From Enorma sp964624825 (lineage in GTDB: Bacteria; Actinomycetota; Coriobacteriia; Coriobacteriales; Coriobacteriaceae), in contig CAZUYD010000008.1 in NCBI GenBank assembly GCA_964624825.1, positions 1 through 64,000 of the forward strand: DNA of 64,000 nucleotides. Direction: 5' to 3'. The position numbers and the translations under genes are program-made. The notes below the pieces were generated by a model, which made no database searches, was not told the DNA's origin, and saw only the letters and a list, made by a program, of their open reading frames with translations. Of the stretch, positions 43,395-52,659 are shown in pieces. How positions within the stretch are numbered: the stretch's first letter is position 1; the number at the start of each line of letters is the position of its first letter.

Positions 43395-44744
43395 CTATCC
43401 CTCGCTCTCGACATGCACCAGCTCATAGGTATCGTAGCGGCTGAACCCCATGAAGTCCTCGATGTCATCTTTGGTTTTCCCGCGAATCGTGCCGACGTAT
43501 GCCGTCCACGTCCCATCACTCGATAGGTTGAAGTACACGGTCCCCACCACCGACCGGCCGGATTCCGTCTCGCTTGTCACCATGTCGCTGTAGTAAATCT
43601 GCTCGTAGCCCTCATCCAGCTCGATGGGGACGAGAACCGCGGACGCGGAAAGCGTGCGGTCGCCGGTAACCGATGCCTGCAGAAAGTCTGGATCGTCGTG
43701 GTCATGGACGGCGAACGTCATATCGACCGTCATGGTTCCGAGTTCGGAATCCACCTCCGTGACGGTGACGCTCAAGGGCGCAGTCGATCCGTAATTGCAA
43801 TTATGGTCAGTCCCATACCGTCCTCCTTCGGGCGCCACGAACGTCCCCTCCCATGTGCCGAGAAGGGAATCGTAGTTCGGCAGGTACGCAGACCGGTCGG
43901 CGCTGCATGCATTCAGCTGCCAATCGCCCTGCTCGTCTGACCAGGAGAATGTCGCGACCAAGGTTCCCTCGTAAGAAGCGATTGCTCCGGGGGCAGACAA
44001 CGCGATCGTCACCTGGCCGTCGCCATCTGCCGTCGTGTTCTCGATGACCTCGAACGTCGCATCGTCGGAGTAGATCTTCTCCAGGTAGTGCGAACTGCCC
44101 GACGCGTCTTTGTATGGGCTCTCGTCTGCAAGCGCGATGAGCTGAGCGATGTGATCGATGATTGTGGCGTCATCGATGGAATTGATCGGCGTGAGCGTCC
44201 GCTCATTCTCAAGAACGTCGTTCAATACCCAGGCTCCGTCTACAAGTTTGTATTCCAAAAGCCATTCGCTCGTAACGCGGATGTTCTCGTTCTCGTATTG
44301 CGCTTCAACGGTTGCGCGGCGAAACTCAACGCCATTAACCGTCGTAGACTCGACGGAATCAAGTGTAAGCGTGGTAAAGACAGCAGCCTCCTGAGACCCC
44401 CATTCAGGCGTCACGGTGATGCTCGATCCCTCCATGTCCCCCTCGATGATCTGCTCGGTTAGCTCGGGAGGCCAGGTGAGCAAGAATGCCGTGACACCGA
44501 CTATCACCAGGGCGATCACAGCGAGGGCGCCGATTACGAAGCCCTTCTTGGGTCGATTCCGAACCGCAGGCTCAAGGGTCTCGGTCTGGCCGCCCGCCTC
44601 GCTGGTTGCCGAACCGTCTCCGCTCGGATCATGAGGTGCGCCGCTAGAACCTACTCCGCTTCCACCCGTCGTTACAGAAGCCCCGCAGCGTTTACAGTAA
44701 CGAGCGCCATCGGAAATCTCAGCCCCGCAAGATGTGCAGAACAT
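43395..44744 (-). CDS. Zinc-ribbon membrane protein with large extracytoplasmic part
   Basis: 449 aa. N-terminal zinc ribbon (FCTSCGAEISDGARYCKRCG), a Gly/Ser linker, and one membrane helix (GFVIGALAVIALVIVGVTAFLL, near 70-90). A ~355-residue outer region follows, with repeated beta-rich segments (WGSQEAAVFTTLTL, STTVNGVEFRRATVEAQYENENIRV, LLGTWEGTFVAPEGG). No enzyme motif seen. Same architecture as the protein at 54271-55158 but an unrelated outer domain. RBS is GAGGGGG. Confidence 0.7.
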   Translation of the reverse strand: MFCTSCGAEISDGARYCKRCGASVTTGGSGVGSSGAPHDPSGDGSATSEAGGQTETLEPAVRNRPKKGFVIGALAVIALVIVGVTAFLLTWPPELTEQIIEGDMEGSSITVTPEWGSQEAAVFTTLTLDSVESTTVNGVEFRRATVEAQYENENIRVTSEWLLEYKLVDGAWVLNDVLENERTLTPINSIDDATIIDHIAQLIALADESPYKDASGSSHYLEKIYSDDATFEVIENTTADGDGQVTIALSAPGAIASYEGTLVATFSWSDEQGDWQLNACSADRSAYLPNYDSLLGTWEGTFVAPEGGRYGTDHNCNYGSTAPLSVTVTEVDSELGTMTVDMTFAVHDHDDPDFLQASVTGDRTLSASAVLVPIELDEGYEQIYYSDMVTSETESGRSVVGTVYFNLSSDGTWTAYVGTIRGKTKDDIEDFMGFSRYDTYELVHVESEG

Positions 44745-45045
44745 ACTACCCCCTCAACCTACTCGAAGCGTTCCAAGCATGTAGAACAACGCAAATGAAG
44801 CGACTTGCTCCATGAACCATCTCCCCTGAACGACCCCGGCTCAGATGAATCGCTTGCTTCATGCCATGAAAAGCCGTCATCATCGGCCGTAACATACCTG
44901 TGCGATAGCGCTTAATCTCTACCTTTGGCGGAAAGCCTTTCTGATTATCGAGGTTCGGCGCGGCGCCGTTGTCGTTGCGCATACATGAAATCAGGGTGCG
45001 CAGAAACCATGTCTGGCATGCTCATCGGAGTTTATATGACGCGCG
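44745..45045. other. 300 bp intergenic region, nothing recognised
   Basis: An open frame (44746-44982, minus) fills most of it but has no ribosome binding site and no plausible protein character. Confidence 0.4.
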
Positions 45046-45663
45046 TTACTCCAAGTCGATGATCGAAACCGAGTAGACCCTGCCCTGCGCAACCGTCATG
45101 CGCGCCATCGTGGCACCGCGCATGCCGCGGGGAAACGTCGGAGAGCCGGGATTCACCATAAGGCAGCTTCCCATCTCGAGAATGCGCGCCCGATGCGTGT
45201 GACCGCACACGGCGACGTCCACCTCGTCGACGGGCAGGTCCTCGCGATAGTGCGCCACCGCAAAGCGAAGCCCCTCGAACGTGAAGCGCGCGAGACGCGA
45301 CACCTCGGAGCCGTAATTGCGGTAGTAGTCGTTATTGCCCAGCACGCCGCGAATGGGCGCGATGGTGCAGAGGTGCTCCCAATCGGCCTCGGATGTGATA
45401 TCGCCTGCATGGATGATCAGATCGGCGCCTTCAAGCTGGGAAAGCAGCGCGTCGGAGAGATGCCCGTGCGTATCCGAGATGATATCGATGCGCCTCAACG
45501 ATCTCTCCGGCGCGGTACCGAGCGAGGCGCCCGACGCAATGCTCGACGCGGCGTCCGATGCAACGCCAAACGTTGCGGGCGAGCCGCCCGGAGTCTCCGC
45601 AGACCCCCGCACATTCGACTTGCTTGCCTCGTCGGTACATGACATCCCGCTTCGCCTGCTCAC
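45046..45663 (-). CDS. YfcE/MJ0936-type metallophosphodiesterase
   Basis: About 205 aa. Binuclear metal sites read IDIISDTHGHL, IIHAGDITSEADW, LGNNDYYRN, VAHYRED and VCGHTHRARI, ending NPGSPTFPRG. Such enzymes hydrolyse phosphodiesters; the natural substrate is unknown. The first ~58 residues are a Ser/Ala-rich extension outside the family. Start GTG 45663 sits nine bases after GGGAGG; GTG 45669 is two codons earlier. It follows the LytTR regulator by 31 bases and may share its transcript. Confidence 0.85.
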   Translation of the reverse strand: MSRRSGMSCTDEASKSNVRGSAETPGGSPATFGVASDAASSIASGASLGTAPERSLRRIDIISDTHGHLSDALLSQLEGADLIIHAGDITSEADWEHLCTIAPIRGVLGNNDYYRNYGSEVSRLARFTFEGLRFAVAHYREDLPVDEVDVAVCGHTHRARILEMGSCLMVNPGSPTFPRGMRGATMARMTVAQGRVYSVSIIDLE

Positions 45664-45700
45664 GATCACGTTCCTCCCGTATTGCCCCGCACCTGCCGCG

Positions 45701-46417
45701 CTACAGGCTCAGCGCCTTCTTGAGCGGCACAACACGGCGCCGCGACACCGGAACACGCTCCTCCACGCCGGTAACACCCAGCTGAATCGCCCCCGAGGGA
45801 AGCGTCTCGACGTCCTCGACGCACGCGAGGTTCACGATGTAGCGGCGATGTACCCGAAAGAACCCGAAGTCGCTGAGCTTCGCTTCGAACTGCGCGAGCG
45901 AGGTGGTCGAAAGGAAGCGGTCGTCGTTCGTGAAGATGCAGGAGTAATCGTCTTTTGCCATGATGTAGCGAATCTGATCGACCGGGATGAGCACCTTGCG
46001 CCCGCCCTTCTCGACCGGGATGCGCTCATTGGTCACCTTGCTCTCGGTCTGGGGCTTCACCCGTGCGATGACCTTGTCGATCGCCTGGTCAAGGCGCTCC
46101 TCCTCGACCGGCTTTAGCAGGTAGTCGACGGCATCGACGTCGAACGCCTCGACGGCGTGGTCGCTATATGCCGTGACGAACACGATGGCCGGCGGATTCT
46201 TGAGCTTATGAAGAGCCTCGGCAAGCTGTAAGCCCGATGCCCCCGGCATGGAAATGTCGAGGAACACCGCATCGACGCGATTCTCCATGAGCATCTCGAT
46301 TGCGGAACGAACGCTCGCCGCCTCGCTTATTGAGCTGATCTTGCCCGTCTGCTCCAGCAAGAATCGCAATTCAGAGCGTGCGGGCGCCTCATCATCAACG
46401 ATCATCGCGCGTAGCAT
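45701..46417 (-). CDS. LytTR-family response regulator
   Basis: 238 aa. Receiver domain (LRAMIVDDEAPARSELRFLL, phospho-Asp in AVFLDISMPGASG near 53, KPVEEERL) and a C-terminal LytTR DNA-binding domain (VDQIRYIMAKDDYSCIFT, FFRVHRRYIVNLACVEDV, VPVSRRRVVPLKKAL). It pairs with the histidine kinase just upstream. Start ATG 46417 follows AAGGGG. LytTR systems often control cell-wall, carbon-starvation or peptide-signalling genes. Confidence 0.92.
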   Translation of the reverse strand: MLRAMIVDDEAPARSELRFLLEQTGKISSISEAASVRSAIEMLMENRVDAVFLDISMPGASGLQLAEALHKLKNPPAIVFVTAYSDHAVEAFDVDAVDYLLKPVEEERLDQAIDKVIARVKPQTESKVTNERIPVEKGGRKVLIPVDQIRYIMAKDDYSCIFTNDDRFLSTTSLAQFEAKLSDFGFFRVHRRYIVNLACVEDVETLPSGAIQLGVTGVEERVPVSRRRVVPLKKALSL

Positions 46418-46489
46418 ATCGATAAAACCCCTTCGAGTGCGCATGCATATGGACGCCGCGGGAGGCGCCATCGAATGAACACTTCCATT

Positions 46490-47839
46490 CTACTCGTCAA
46501 CGAAGATACTCCCTAGCAAATCCAGATGCAAGGTTATGGTTGTCCCCTCTCTCGGCCGGGAAACAGCATGGGCGAACGATTTTGGACCATAGAAGCGCTT
46601 GATGCGCTCTGAGATGTTATGCGTCGCGACGCCAGCGCCGCTTCCCTGCGGCGCCGTGGGATCCACCGAACCCGCGTTCAGGTCGAACAGGCTCGCCGCG
46701 ACGTCCTCGCTCATGCCCGCGCCATCGTCCGCCACCTCGATCGAGATCGCCCCGTCCTTGCCGGCGCGCACCGACACGCGAATGTGCAGCGTCCCCTCGT
46801 CGCGCATGCCATGGCGCACCGCGTTCTCCACAAGTGGCTGAATGATGAACGCAGGAACCAGCACGTCCTCGGTGCCCGCTTCGATGGAGAACTCGGCCGA
46901 GATGCGATCGTCTCCGAAGCGCGCGTATTCGAACATGAGATAGCGCTTGGTCTGAGCGATCTCGCGCGTGACGGGAATGAGCGAACCGGTGTTATCGAGC
47001 ATAGAACGGTAGAACCCCGAAAAGTCGCGCAGCAGCTCGCGTGCGCGCGCCGGATCGGTGCGCGTGAACGAGGCGATGGTGTTGAGCGTATTGAACAGGA
47101 AGTGCGGGTTGATCTGAGCCTGCAGCGCACGCACCTCCGCGCGGGCAGTCAGCTCTTCTTGCAGCTCGAGCGCGTGGATGACAAGCTGGGTCGAGATGAG
47201 CTCGGCAAAGCCCATGACCAACGCGTATTGCGTTCGATTTACCGCATGGGACGTGGGGAAATAGAATTTGAGCGCACCGACGGTGCGATCGTTCACCTTC
47301 AACGGCGCGACGATGCCCGCAGGGATCTTCCGTCTCCGGCCGTTCTCGGTGCCAACCTCGACGGTCTGCGTGAACGACTGCGTGATGCCATGCTCGATAA
47401 CGTAGTTTGTCGCGGGGGTGTGGATGGGCGAGCCGGCGGGGAAATCGTCCGCCATGGTTCCCACGCAGGCGAGCACGTGGGTTTCGTTGGTCACAGCGAT
47501 GGTGCACGCGCGAGTCTCGGACAGCAGGTGCCGGCAGATGGCCTCCGCGCTCTCCGTGGTCAAACCGCCGCGCATATCCTCCAGCATGTCCGAGGCGAGC
47601 GAAAGCGTCTCCTCGGTGTATCGCGAGCGCAAAAAGTCGGGGTTGAGCAGCCAGTATGCCGCGCCTACAAGAAGAAACGCGATCACAATGCAGGAGCCCG
47701 TCGTCGACGTCGAGGCGTCGTCGACGGCAACAAGCGCGAGCAGGCAGATTGCCAGCGCCGTCGCCCCAATGATCATGACGACCCAAAGCGATGACAAAGC
47801 GCCCGTGCGCCTTCTTGACGCGCGCGCCCGCGTGCTCAT
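46490..47839 (-). CDS. LytS/BtsS-type sensor histidine kinase
   Basis: 449 aa. Two N-terminal membrane helices (SLWVVMIIGATALAICLLALVAV and SCIVIAFLLVGAAYWLL), a GAF-like domain (residues ~80-210), His_kinase block ALQAQINPHFLFNTLNTIASF with the phospho-His, then a HATPase domain (VENAVRHGM, ADDGAGM). It lacks the 5TM LytS sensor. Its ATG overlaps the stop of the glycosyltransferase gene (ATGA), showing translational coupling. Confidence 0.9.
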   Translation of the reverse strand: MSTRARASRRRTGALSSLWVVMIIGATALAICLLALVAVDDASTSTTGSCIVIAFLLVGAAYWLLNPDFLRSRYTEETLSLASDMLEDMRGGLTTESAEAICRHLLSETRACTIAVTNETHVLACVGTMADDFPAGSPIHTPATNYVIEHGITQSFTQTVEVGTENGRRRKIPAGIVAPLKVNDRTVGALKFYFPTSHAVNRTQYALVMGFAELISTQLVIHALELQEELTARAEVRALQAQINPHFLFNTLNTIASFTRTDPARARELLRDFSGFYRSMLDNTGSLIPVTREIAQTKRYLMFEYARFGDDRISAEFSIEAGTEDVLVPAFIIQPLVENAVRHGMRDEGTLHIRVSVRAGKDGAISIEVADDGAGMSEDVAASLFDLNAGSVDPTAPQGSGAGVATHNISERIKRFYGPKSFAHAVSRPREGTTITLHLDLLGSIFVDE

Positions 47840-49029
47840 CGCGCCCCCCTCAGCATGGCGGCAAGCGACACATCACCCCAAAGCCCGTCCATGATCGATG
47901 GCCAGAAACTCTGAAACCGCAAGTACTTGCCTACGTTTTCACGCGCATACCGCTCGGCGAGACCGCGTCCGCGCCGCCAGATATCCCAATACGCCATGTG
48001 CTCCCGGGTGAAGAGGGCGCGCACGAACGCCGTCTTGCGCACGCGTTCATCCAGCTCAGATGAGACCCATGGCCCCGGATAGGGCATGAGCGATGCCGCC
48101 GTCACCGAGTTGAGCTCGTTATGGCGGTTCGCATCGGCAAGCTTCGCGCGCTCGTAGTACCACCGGTACACATCTTGCATGAAGCGCGGCGCTCGCTGCT
48201 CGCACGGCCTCGGAAGGTACTGCACCGCCCACTGGTTGTCGAACCACACGTCGAGCCCGTGCAGGCGCAGGTTGCAGAGGTAGTCGAAGTCTTCGCCCCG
48301 CGTGATATACGAGTCGAACGAGACGCGCCGGAACGCCCGGGCATGCACGATGAAGCATCCGCCGCACAGATAACTTGATCGCGAGATGCGCGTGCCCGAG
48401 AGCGCCTTTTGCATCCACTCGTTGAAGCCGAAGCGCTTCGTCCACCAGCGCGTGGTGATGGCCGCCTTCGACGCATCCGCAAAGGACGATCCGCTCTCGT
48501 CGTGGAAGTACCCGCTCTTGGCAAGAATCGGTAAACCCTGCCGCGTCTCGCGCCCTACCGCGTACCGCGCGCGCTCCATGAAGTCGGGGGCGATCACGAC
48601 CTCATCGTCATCGAGGAAGATGACCGACGAGCATCTCAGGATCGACGCGATCGCAAGTCCCATGTTGCGAATCGCACCATATCCGCGCAGCGAGACGGCC
48701 TCGCCCGAACCCTTGGGCGCAATCTCGTTTACCCGGTCCATGATGCGCGCCGCCTCGACGTTGGTCACGATGGTAATATCCAGCGCGGAATGGTTGGCTG
48801 CGATGCGCCGCACGCGCAGCATCACGTCGTTTGTTGCGGAAAGCGGGCACACTACAAGCAGCACGATGGGCGCGACATCGTGAACCTGCTCGAACGATGC
48901 GAGGCAACGGTCAAGATCGGGCGACGGGTCGTTCAGGTCGGTTGAATGGTCGTACAGGCCGGGAGCGTGCGGCTCTCGATGTTCATCCGACCAATACGTG
49001 GGAATCACGATGATAGATTCCACACTCAT
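47836..49029 (-). CDS. Glycosyltransferase family 2-like protein
   Basis: 397 aa, no membrane helix. GT-A-type N-terminus (IIVIPTYWSD) and acidic metal motif FLDDDEVV (near residue 160). GRETRQGL and a late ITRGEDFDYLCNLRLHG, with YLPRPCEQRAPRF, suggest a galactofuranosyl- or processive-like acceptor site. Acceptor unknown. First gene of a coupled operon with a LytS kinase and a LytTR regulator. ATG 49029 follows GGAAGG. Confidence 0.7.
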   Translation of the reverse strand: MSVESIIVIPTYWSDEHREPHAPGLYDHSTDLNDPSPDLDRCLASFEQVHDVAPIVLLVVCPLSATNDVMLRVRRIAANHSALDITIVTNVEAARIMDRVNEIAPKGSGEAVSLRGYGAIRNMGLAIASILRCSSVIFLDDDEVVIAPDFMERARYAVGRETRQGLPILAKSGYFHDESGSSFADASKAAITTRWWTKRFGFNEWMQKALSGTRISRSSYLCGGCFIVHARAFRRVSFDSYITRGEDFDYLCNLRLHGLDVWFDNQWAVQYLPRPCEQRAPRFMQDVYRWYYERAKLADANRHNELNSVTAASLMPYPGPWVSSELDERVRKTAFVRALFTREHMAYWDIWRRGRGLAERYARENVGKYLRFQSFWPSIMDGLWGDVSLAAMLRGAR

Positions 49030-49162
49030 CACGACCTTCCATCCGCCAGCGCCCATCGACCCCCGAAAGAAGTGCTGACGATCCTCTCCGCCCGGCAACC
49101 CGCTGTCGCCGGACGGCTATGCGAAGCGCCATGCGCCGCGCCGCCAGCGCCCGCCGTTCTCC

Positions 49163-49756
49163 TTACTGCGAACGCCTGGTACCTGCGTGTACCTCAGAAG
49201 GTGCAAGCGCCTTGAAGTACGGCGTGCGCGCAAGCGATTTGCTCAAGGGGTACCCTAGCACGTACATGATAACCGCTTCACCGGCTCCCGTGGTCACAAG
49301 ACCGAAGAGGTACATGAGCGACCACGCACCGTCAAGCGAGATCGACGTGAACGGAATGGTGTAGAACCCGGTCGCCTGCAAGAGGATGGGCAGGTACGCC
49401 GGCACGATGAGGGCGTTTGCGAGCACGGGGCCGGCGAGCGCCACAAGCGGATGCCGCCGAAGCTTCCAGGTGAACAGCGCGCCGACGCAGGTGGCAAGCG
49501 AGCCGAATGCGACATCGAGCAGGCCGAGCATGCCCGTACCCGACAAAGCGATGTTCGCCACGTTCGCGATGGCGCAGCCAAGGGTGAGGCCGGGAATCGC
49601 CGCCGGCGTGAACAGCGCGAGCGCGCAGAGCGCCTCTGAGATTCTGAACTGGATGGGACCCCAGGCCAAGCTGCCTAAGAAGAGCAGCGCGATAAGCGTG
49701 CACGCCGCATAGACCGCGGCGATGACGCCGATCCGAGCAATTTCGCTGGATTTCAT
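49163..49756 (-). CDS. queT: QueT-family membrane transporter
   Basis: 197 aa, five to six membrane helices. The N-terminus ARIGVIAAVYAACTLIALLF, then GPIQFRISEALCALALFTP and GLTLGCAIANV match the QueT group, S components of ECF transporters for queuosine precursors. No preQ1 riboswitch is recognisable upstream. The start is ATG 49756 (AAGG at about nine bases); ATG 49762 is the alternative. Confidence 0.75.
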   Translation of the reverse strand: MKSSEIARIGVIAAVYAACTLIALLFLGSLAWGPIQFRISEALCALALFTPAAIPGLTLGCAIANVANIALSGTGMLGLLDVAFGSLATCVGALFTWKLRRHPLVALAGPVLANALIVPAYLPILLQATGFYTIPFTSISLDGAWSLMYLFGLVTTGAGEAVIMYVLGYPLSKSLARTPYFKALAPSEVHAGTRRSQ

Positions 49757-49882
49757 GAGCATTCACCTTCTATTGTTGGAGGGCTTTACTGAAATGCCCA
49801 CCAGCATGCAGCGAAGGCGCTCAACCACCTTTGTCACACATGCCGCATCGGAGCCATTGCGCCGAGGCCGTCGCGCCCGACC

Positions 49883-51133
49883 CTATGCAAGACCCCTGAT
49901 GCGGGAGAGCCTGATGAGCATGACAAAGCCCACGATGAGCAGGATCCCGATGGAAAGCACTCCTAAAGAAGCATCCCCCGTGAGCGATGTCACGACAGAT
50001 ACTAGCAGAGTGCCCATCACGCTTGCATAGCGGCCGAAGATGTCGAAGAAGCCGTAGTACTCGTTTGAATGCTCCTTTGGAACGAGCTTGCCGAAATAGC
50101 TGCGGCTCAACGCCTGAATACCGCCCTGGAACATGCCCACGACCACGGCGAGGACCCAAAACTCCGCCTCGGTCTTGAGGAAGAGCGCTGCGAAGAACAC
50201 GATACCCACATAGGCGACCACCGCGATGATGATCATGCGCAGCGTGCCGTAGCGACCGGCAAGCTTGCCATAGACAATCGCCGAAGGGAACGCCACGAAC
50301 TGCGTGACGAGCAGCGCCAAGATGAGCGACGTGGAATCGAGCCCGAGCGACGTGCCATAGCTCGTCGCCATCGAGATGACGGTATGCACGCCGTCGATGT
50401 AGAAGAAGTAGGCGATCATGTAGACGAAGATGGCCTTATCTTGGGCGATTTGGCGCATCGTGGTGCCAAGGCCGCGCATGGTCTTGGCGATCTCGCTGCC
50501 AAAGGTCTCGCCGGGCGCAAGCTTCTTCGCGTAACGCTGCCTATAGCTGCGCACCAACGGCAGAGTAAACGAGAGCCACCAGATGCCGGTGATGATAAAC
50601 GAGACGCGCACGCAGAAGAGCATGCTGAGGCCAAGCGCCGAAGGGCCTACCAGAATGAGCGCGATGCACACGATGAACGGCACACACGAGCCGATGTACC
50701 CCCAGGCATAACCCGACGATGACACCGCATCCATGCGCTCGTCGCTGGTGATGTCGGGCAGCATGGCGTCGTAGAACGTCATGGACGAGTTCAACCCGAT
50801 GGTGCAGAGCACATATACGACGAGGAAGGGCATGGCGCCCATGGGAATCGCCTGCGCAAAGCAAAGCACCAGCCCGGTGAGGAAAAAGCCCATGAAGAAC
50901 TTGATCTTGTTGCCGGCGAAATCGGCCAGCGACCCTAAGACGGGCATGAGCAGTGCCACGATGAGCGATGCGACCGTCTGCGCATTCGCCCAGGCAGAGA
51001 CCAGCTCCGCCGACGAGGCTCCCGTGTTGATCGCGTTGAAGTAGATCGGAACGACCGAGGTGTTGAAGAGCACGAGCGCCGAATTGCCCACATCGTACAT
51101 GACCCAGTTGCGCTCTTGCTTGGTGTACCGCAT
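49883..51133 (-). CDS. MFS transporter, UMF1/Atg22-like
   Basis: 416 aa, 11-12 helices. Start ERNWVMYDVGNSALVLFNTSVVP, LGSLADFAGNKIKFFMGFFL and LPDITSDERMDAVSSSGYAWGYIGS are characteristic of the UMF1 family, related to vacuolar amino-acid effluxer Atg22. The bacterial substrate is unknown. The RBS is GAGGAGAGGG. A 41-base palindrome (51152-51192) lies directly upstream. Confidence 0.8.
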   Translation of the reverse strand: MRYTKQERNWVMYDVGNSALVLFNTSVVPIYFNAINTGASSAELVSAWANAQTVASLIVALLMPVLGSLADFAGNKIKFFMGFFLTGLVLCFAQAIPMGAMPFLVVYVLCTIGLNSSMTFYDAMLPDITSDERMDAVSSSGYAWGYIGSCVPFIVCIALILVGPSALGLSMLFCVRVSFIITGIWWLSFTLPLVRSYRQRYAKKLAPGETFGSEIAKTMRGLGTTMRQIAQDKAIFVYMIAYFFYIDGVHTVISMATSYGTSLGLDSTSLILALLVTQFVAFPSAIVYGKLAGRYGTLRMIIIAVVAYVGIVFFAALFLKTEAEFWVLAVVVGMFQGGIQALSRSYFGKLVPKEHSNEYYGFFDIFGRYASVMGTLLVSVVTSLTGDASLGVLSIGILLIVGFVMLIRLSRIRGLA

Positions 51134-51151
51134 GCCGATCCCTCTCCTCTG

Positions 51152-51192
51152 GAACGTGGTAATCCAACACCAGGTGTTAGATTACCACGTTC
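51152..51192 (+). repeat. Copy e of the dispersed palindrome, the most perfect
   Basis: Core TCCAACACCAGGTGTTAGA (51163-51181) inside 13-base perfect arms GAACGTGGTAATC (51152-51164) / GATTACCACGTTC (51180-51192). The whole 41-mer has a single mismatch (51165/51179). It lies 19 bases upstream of the UMF1-type gene. Confidence 0.8.
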
Positions 51193-51466
51193 TGCTTGCG
51201 ATAGCCGCGCCACAAGCGCAGCAAGCAGAGGGGCGCGGTCAGCGTGCGCCGAAGCATGCGATCGCCCGAAACGGCTGGAACCATCAGGAGCCCACATGCC
51301 TTCGCGGAACAGCGACGCCGTGCCCGCAAGCCGCCACGAGCTGAGCGGGCGGCTGTCCGTTCACAGACCCCATCTCGCGCGCGTCTTCCGGCAACTCATC
51401 AAACACGGAGACGACACAGGACAGCCTCGCAGCCCATAGCACGGCGCACGATAACGACGGACGTGG
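51193..51466. other. Intergenic region, nothing recognised
   Basis: GC-rich, about 270 bases between the palindrome and the end of the phospholipase C-like gene. No gene or clear terminator seen. Confidence 0.4.
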
Positions 51467-52411
51467 TTAGTCATCTTGATCGAGCTCTTCGCCCTCCGCG
51501 AGCGGTCGGCCGGAATAATTCAGGCGCTGCGTGATGCCTTCTAACGGCTCGCCCCCGATGAAGCGTTCCGCCACCTGGGCGTAATCTTCGAGCGCACGGT
51601 CGAAGAGCTCTGGGAAGCTCTCAGCCGACAACGCGTGGGTGAAGGGATTCACCCACGTGCGATGCTCCAGGTTCCCTGACCGCACCGGCGGCACCGTGGT
51701 CACGCGGTGCGCGAGCGTGGCCAGAATCGAGTTGCCCCGAATCTCCCCCTCGAGCTTGCCGAGTATCTGCGAGCGCAGGGCGCCGGCGGGCTCGATAAGC
51801 GTATACACAAGCTTCATATCTGCCACAGCGCGGCCGTAGTCCACCACCGAGACCTCGATACCGTAGACCGCAAGCCCCGTAAAGCTCATCAGGGCGCCAG
51901 CGACCTTGTTGATGCGCGCGGAGGTCACCAGCTCGCTTTCGGGCGGATAGTCGGCCGTTGTCGCACCGGCGCGCTTACGCTGAAGCATGAGCACGTCGAG
52001 GTCGCTTTCTATAATCGCGTGAATTTGGCTGCCCGCGCCTTGGAGCGAACGGTCGATTTCCTGCACGCCCCATTGCTGCGAATACACGAACGGGTGCGCG
52101 TTGCGATCAAGCACGTAATGGGAGAGCAAGCCCAGCACGAACGCGCGCGCAAGGTGGGCATCGTGCTTTGTGAAGCGCGTTACACCCATGCGAAGCGTCT
52201 CGAACTGCCTCGAGATATGACAACGGTGCATAGCCCGCGCCAAGCCAAGGCATCCAGCAAGGCGCGGCGTGCGGACGCGAAAGAAAAACGGGTCTGGCCC
52301 TTGGTTGGCCAAGATGAAGGCCATGCGCTCTTCATCGGTGCCAATAATTCCCGCAGGCAACCGATCGATGCTTTCTTCGCCAAACAGATGATGCGTAATG
52401 AGGGCAGGCAT
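51467..52411 (-). CDS. Zinc-dependent phospholipase C-like protein (PF00882-type)
   Basis: 314 aa from ATG 52411 (AAGGAG upstream). MPALITHHLFGEESIDRLP is the usual N-terminus; NQGPDPFFF, HDAHLARAFVLGLLSHYVLDRNAHPFV and HAIIESDLDVLML supply the conserved His/Asp/Glu set for zinc binding. Soluble, no signal peptide. Activity in bacteria of this subgroup is not established. The frame continues far upstream only as antisense of the next gene. Confidence 0.7.
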   Translation of the reverse strand: MPALITHHLFGEESIDRLPAGIIGTDEERMAFILANQGPDPFFFRVRTPRLAGCLGLARAMHRCHISRQFETLRMGVTRFTKHDAHLARAFVLGLLSHYVLDRNAHPFVYSQQWGVQEIDRSLQGAGSQIHAIIESDLDVLMLQRKRAGATTADYPPESELVTSARINKVAGALMSFTGLAVYGIEVSVVDYGRAVADMKLVYTLIEPAGALRSQILGKLEGEIRGNSILATLAHRVTTVPPVRSGNLEHRTWVNPFTHALSAESFPELFDRALEDYAQVAERFIGGEPLEGITQRLNYSGRPLAEGEELDQDD

Positions 52412-52659
52412 GATGCTCCTTCCCAACGACGCCATAGGCATGGCGTACGTGCGCCATGTGAAGTACCAGCATACACCACATATGGTTGCATCAGCATGTT
52501 CAGCGGGGCACGCAGGAGCGCGTGGTGGATATATTTTACATGAGGCGCGTTGGCTGAGAGTGCCGTGGCCGCCGGGGCGCTGCGATAACCGGTAGCGAAA
52601 TTGCGGTACCATAAAGGGTACCGAATCCACCAGAGCGCGAGCTGACGGGAGGGCTATTC

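Noticed and set aside
44746..44982. 78-codon minus-strand frame before the zinc-ribbon gene
   Set aside because: No ribosome binding site, no homology, no structural pattern.
49763..49882. preQ1 riboswitch upstream of the queT-like gene
   Set aside because: A GGGC/GCCC stem is present but neither the preQ1-I loop-tail pattern nor the preQ1-II pseudoknot could be recognised.
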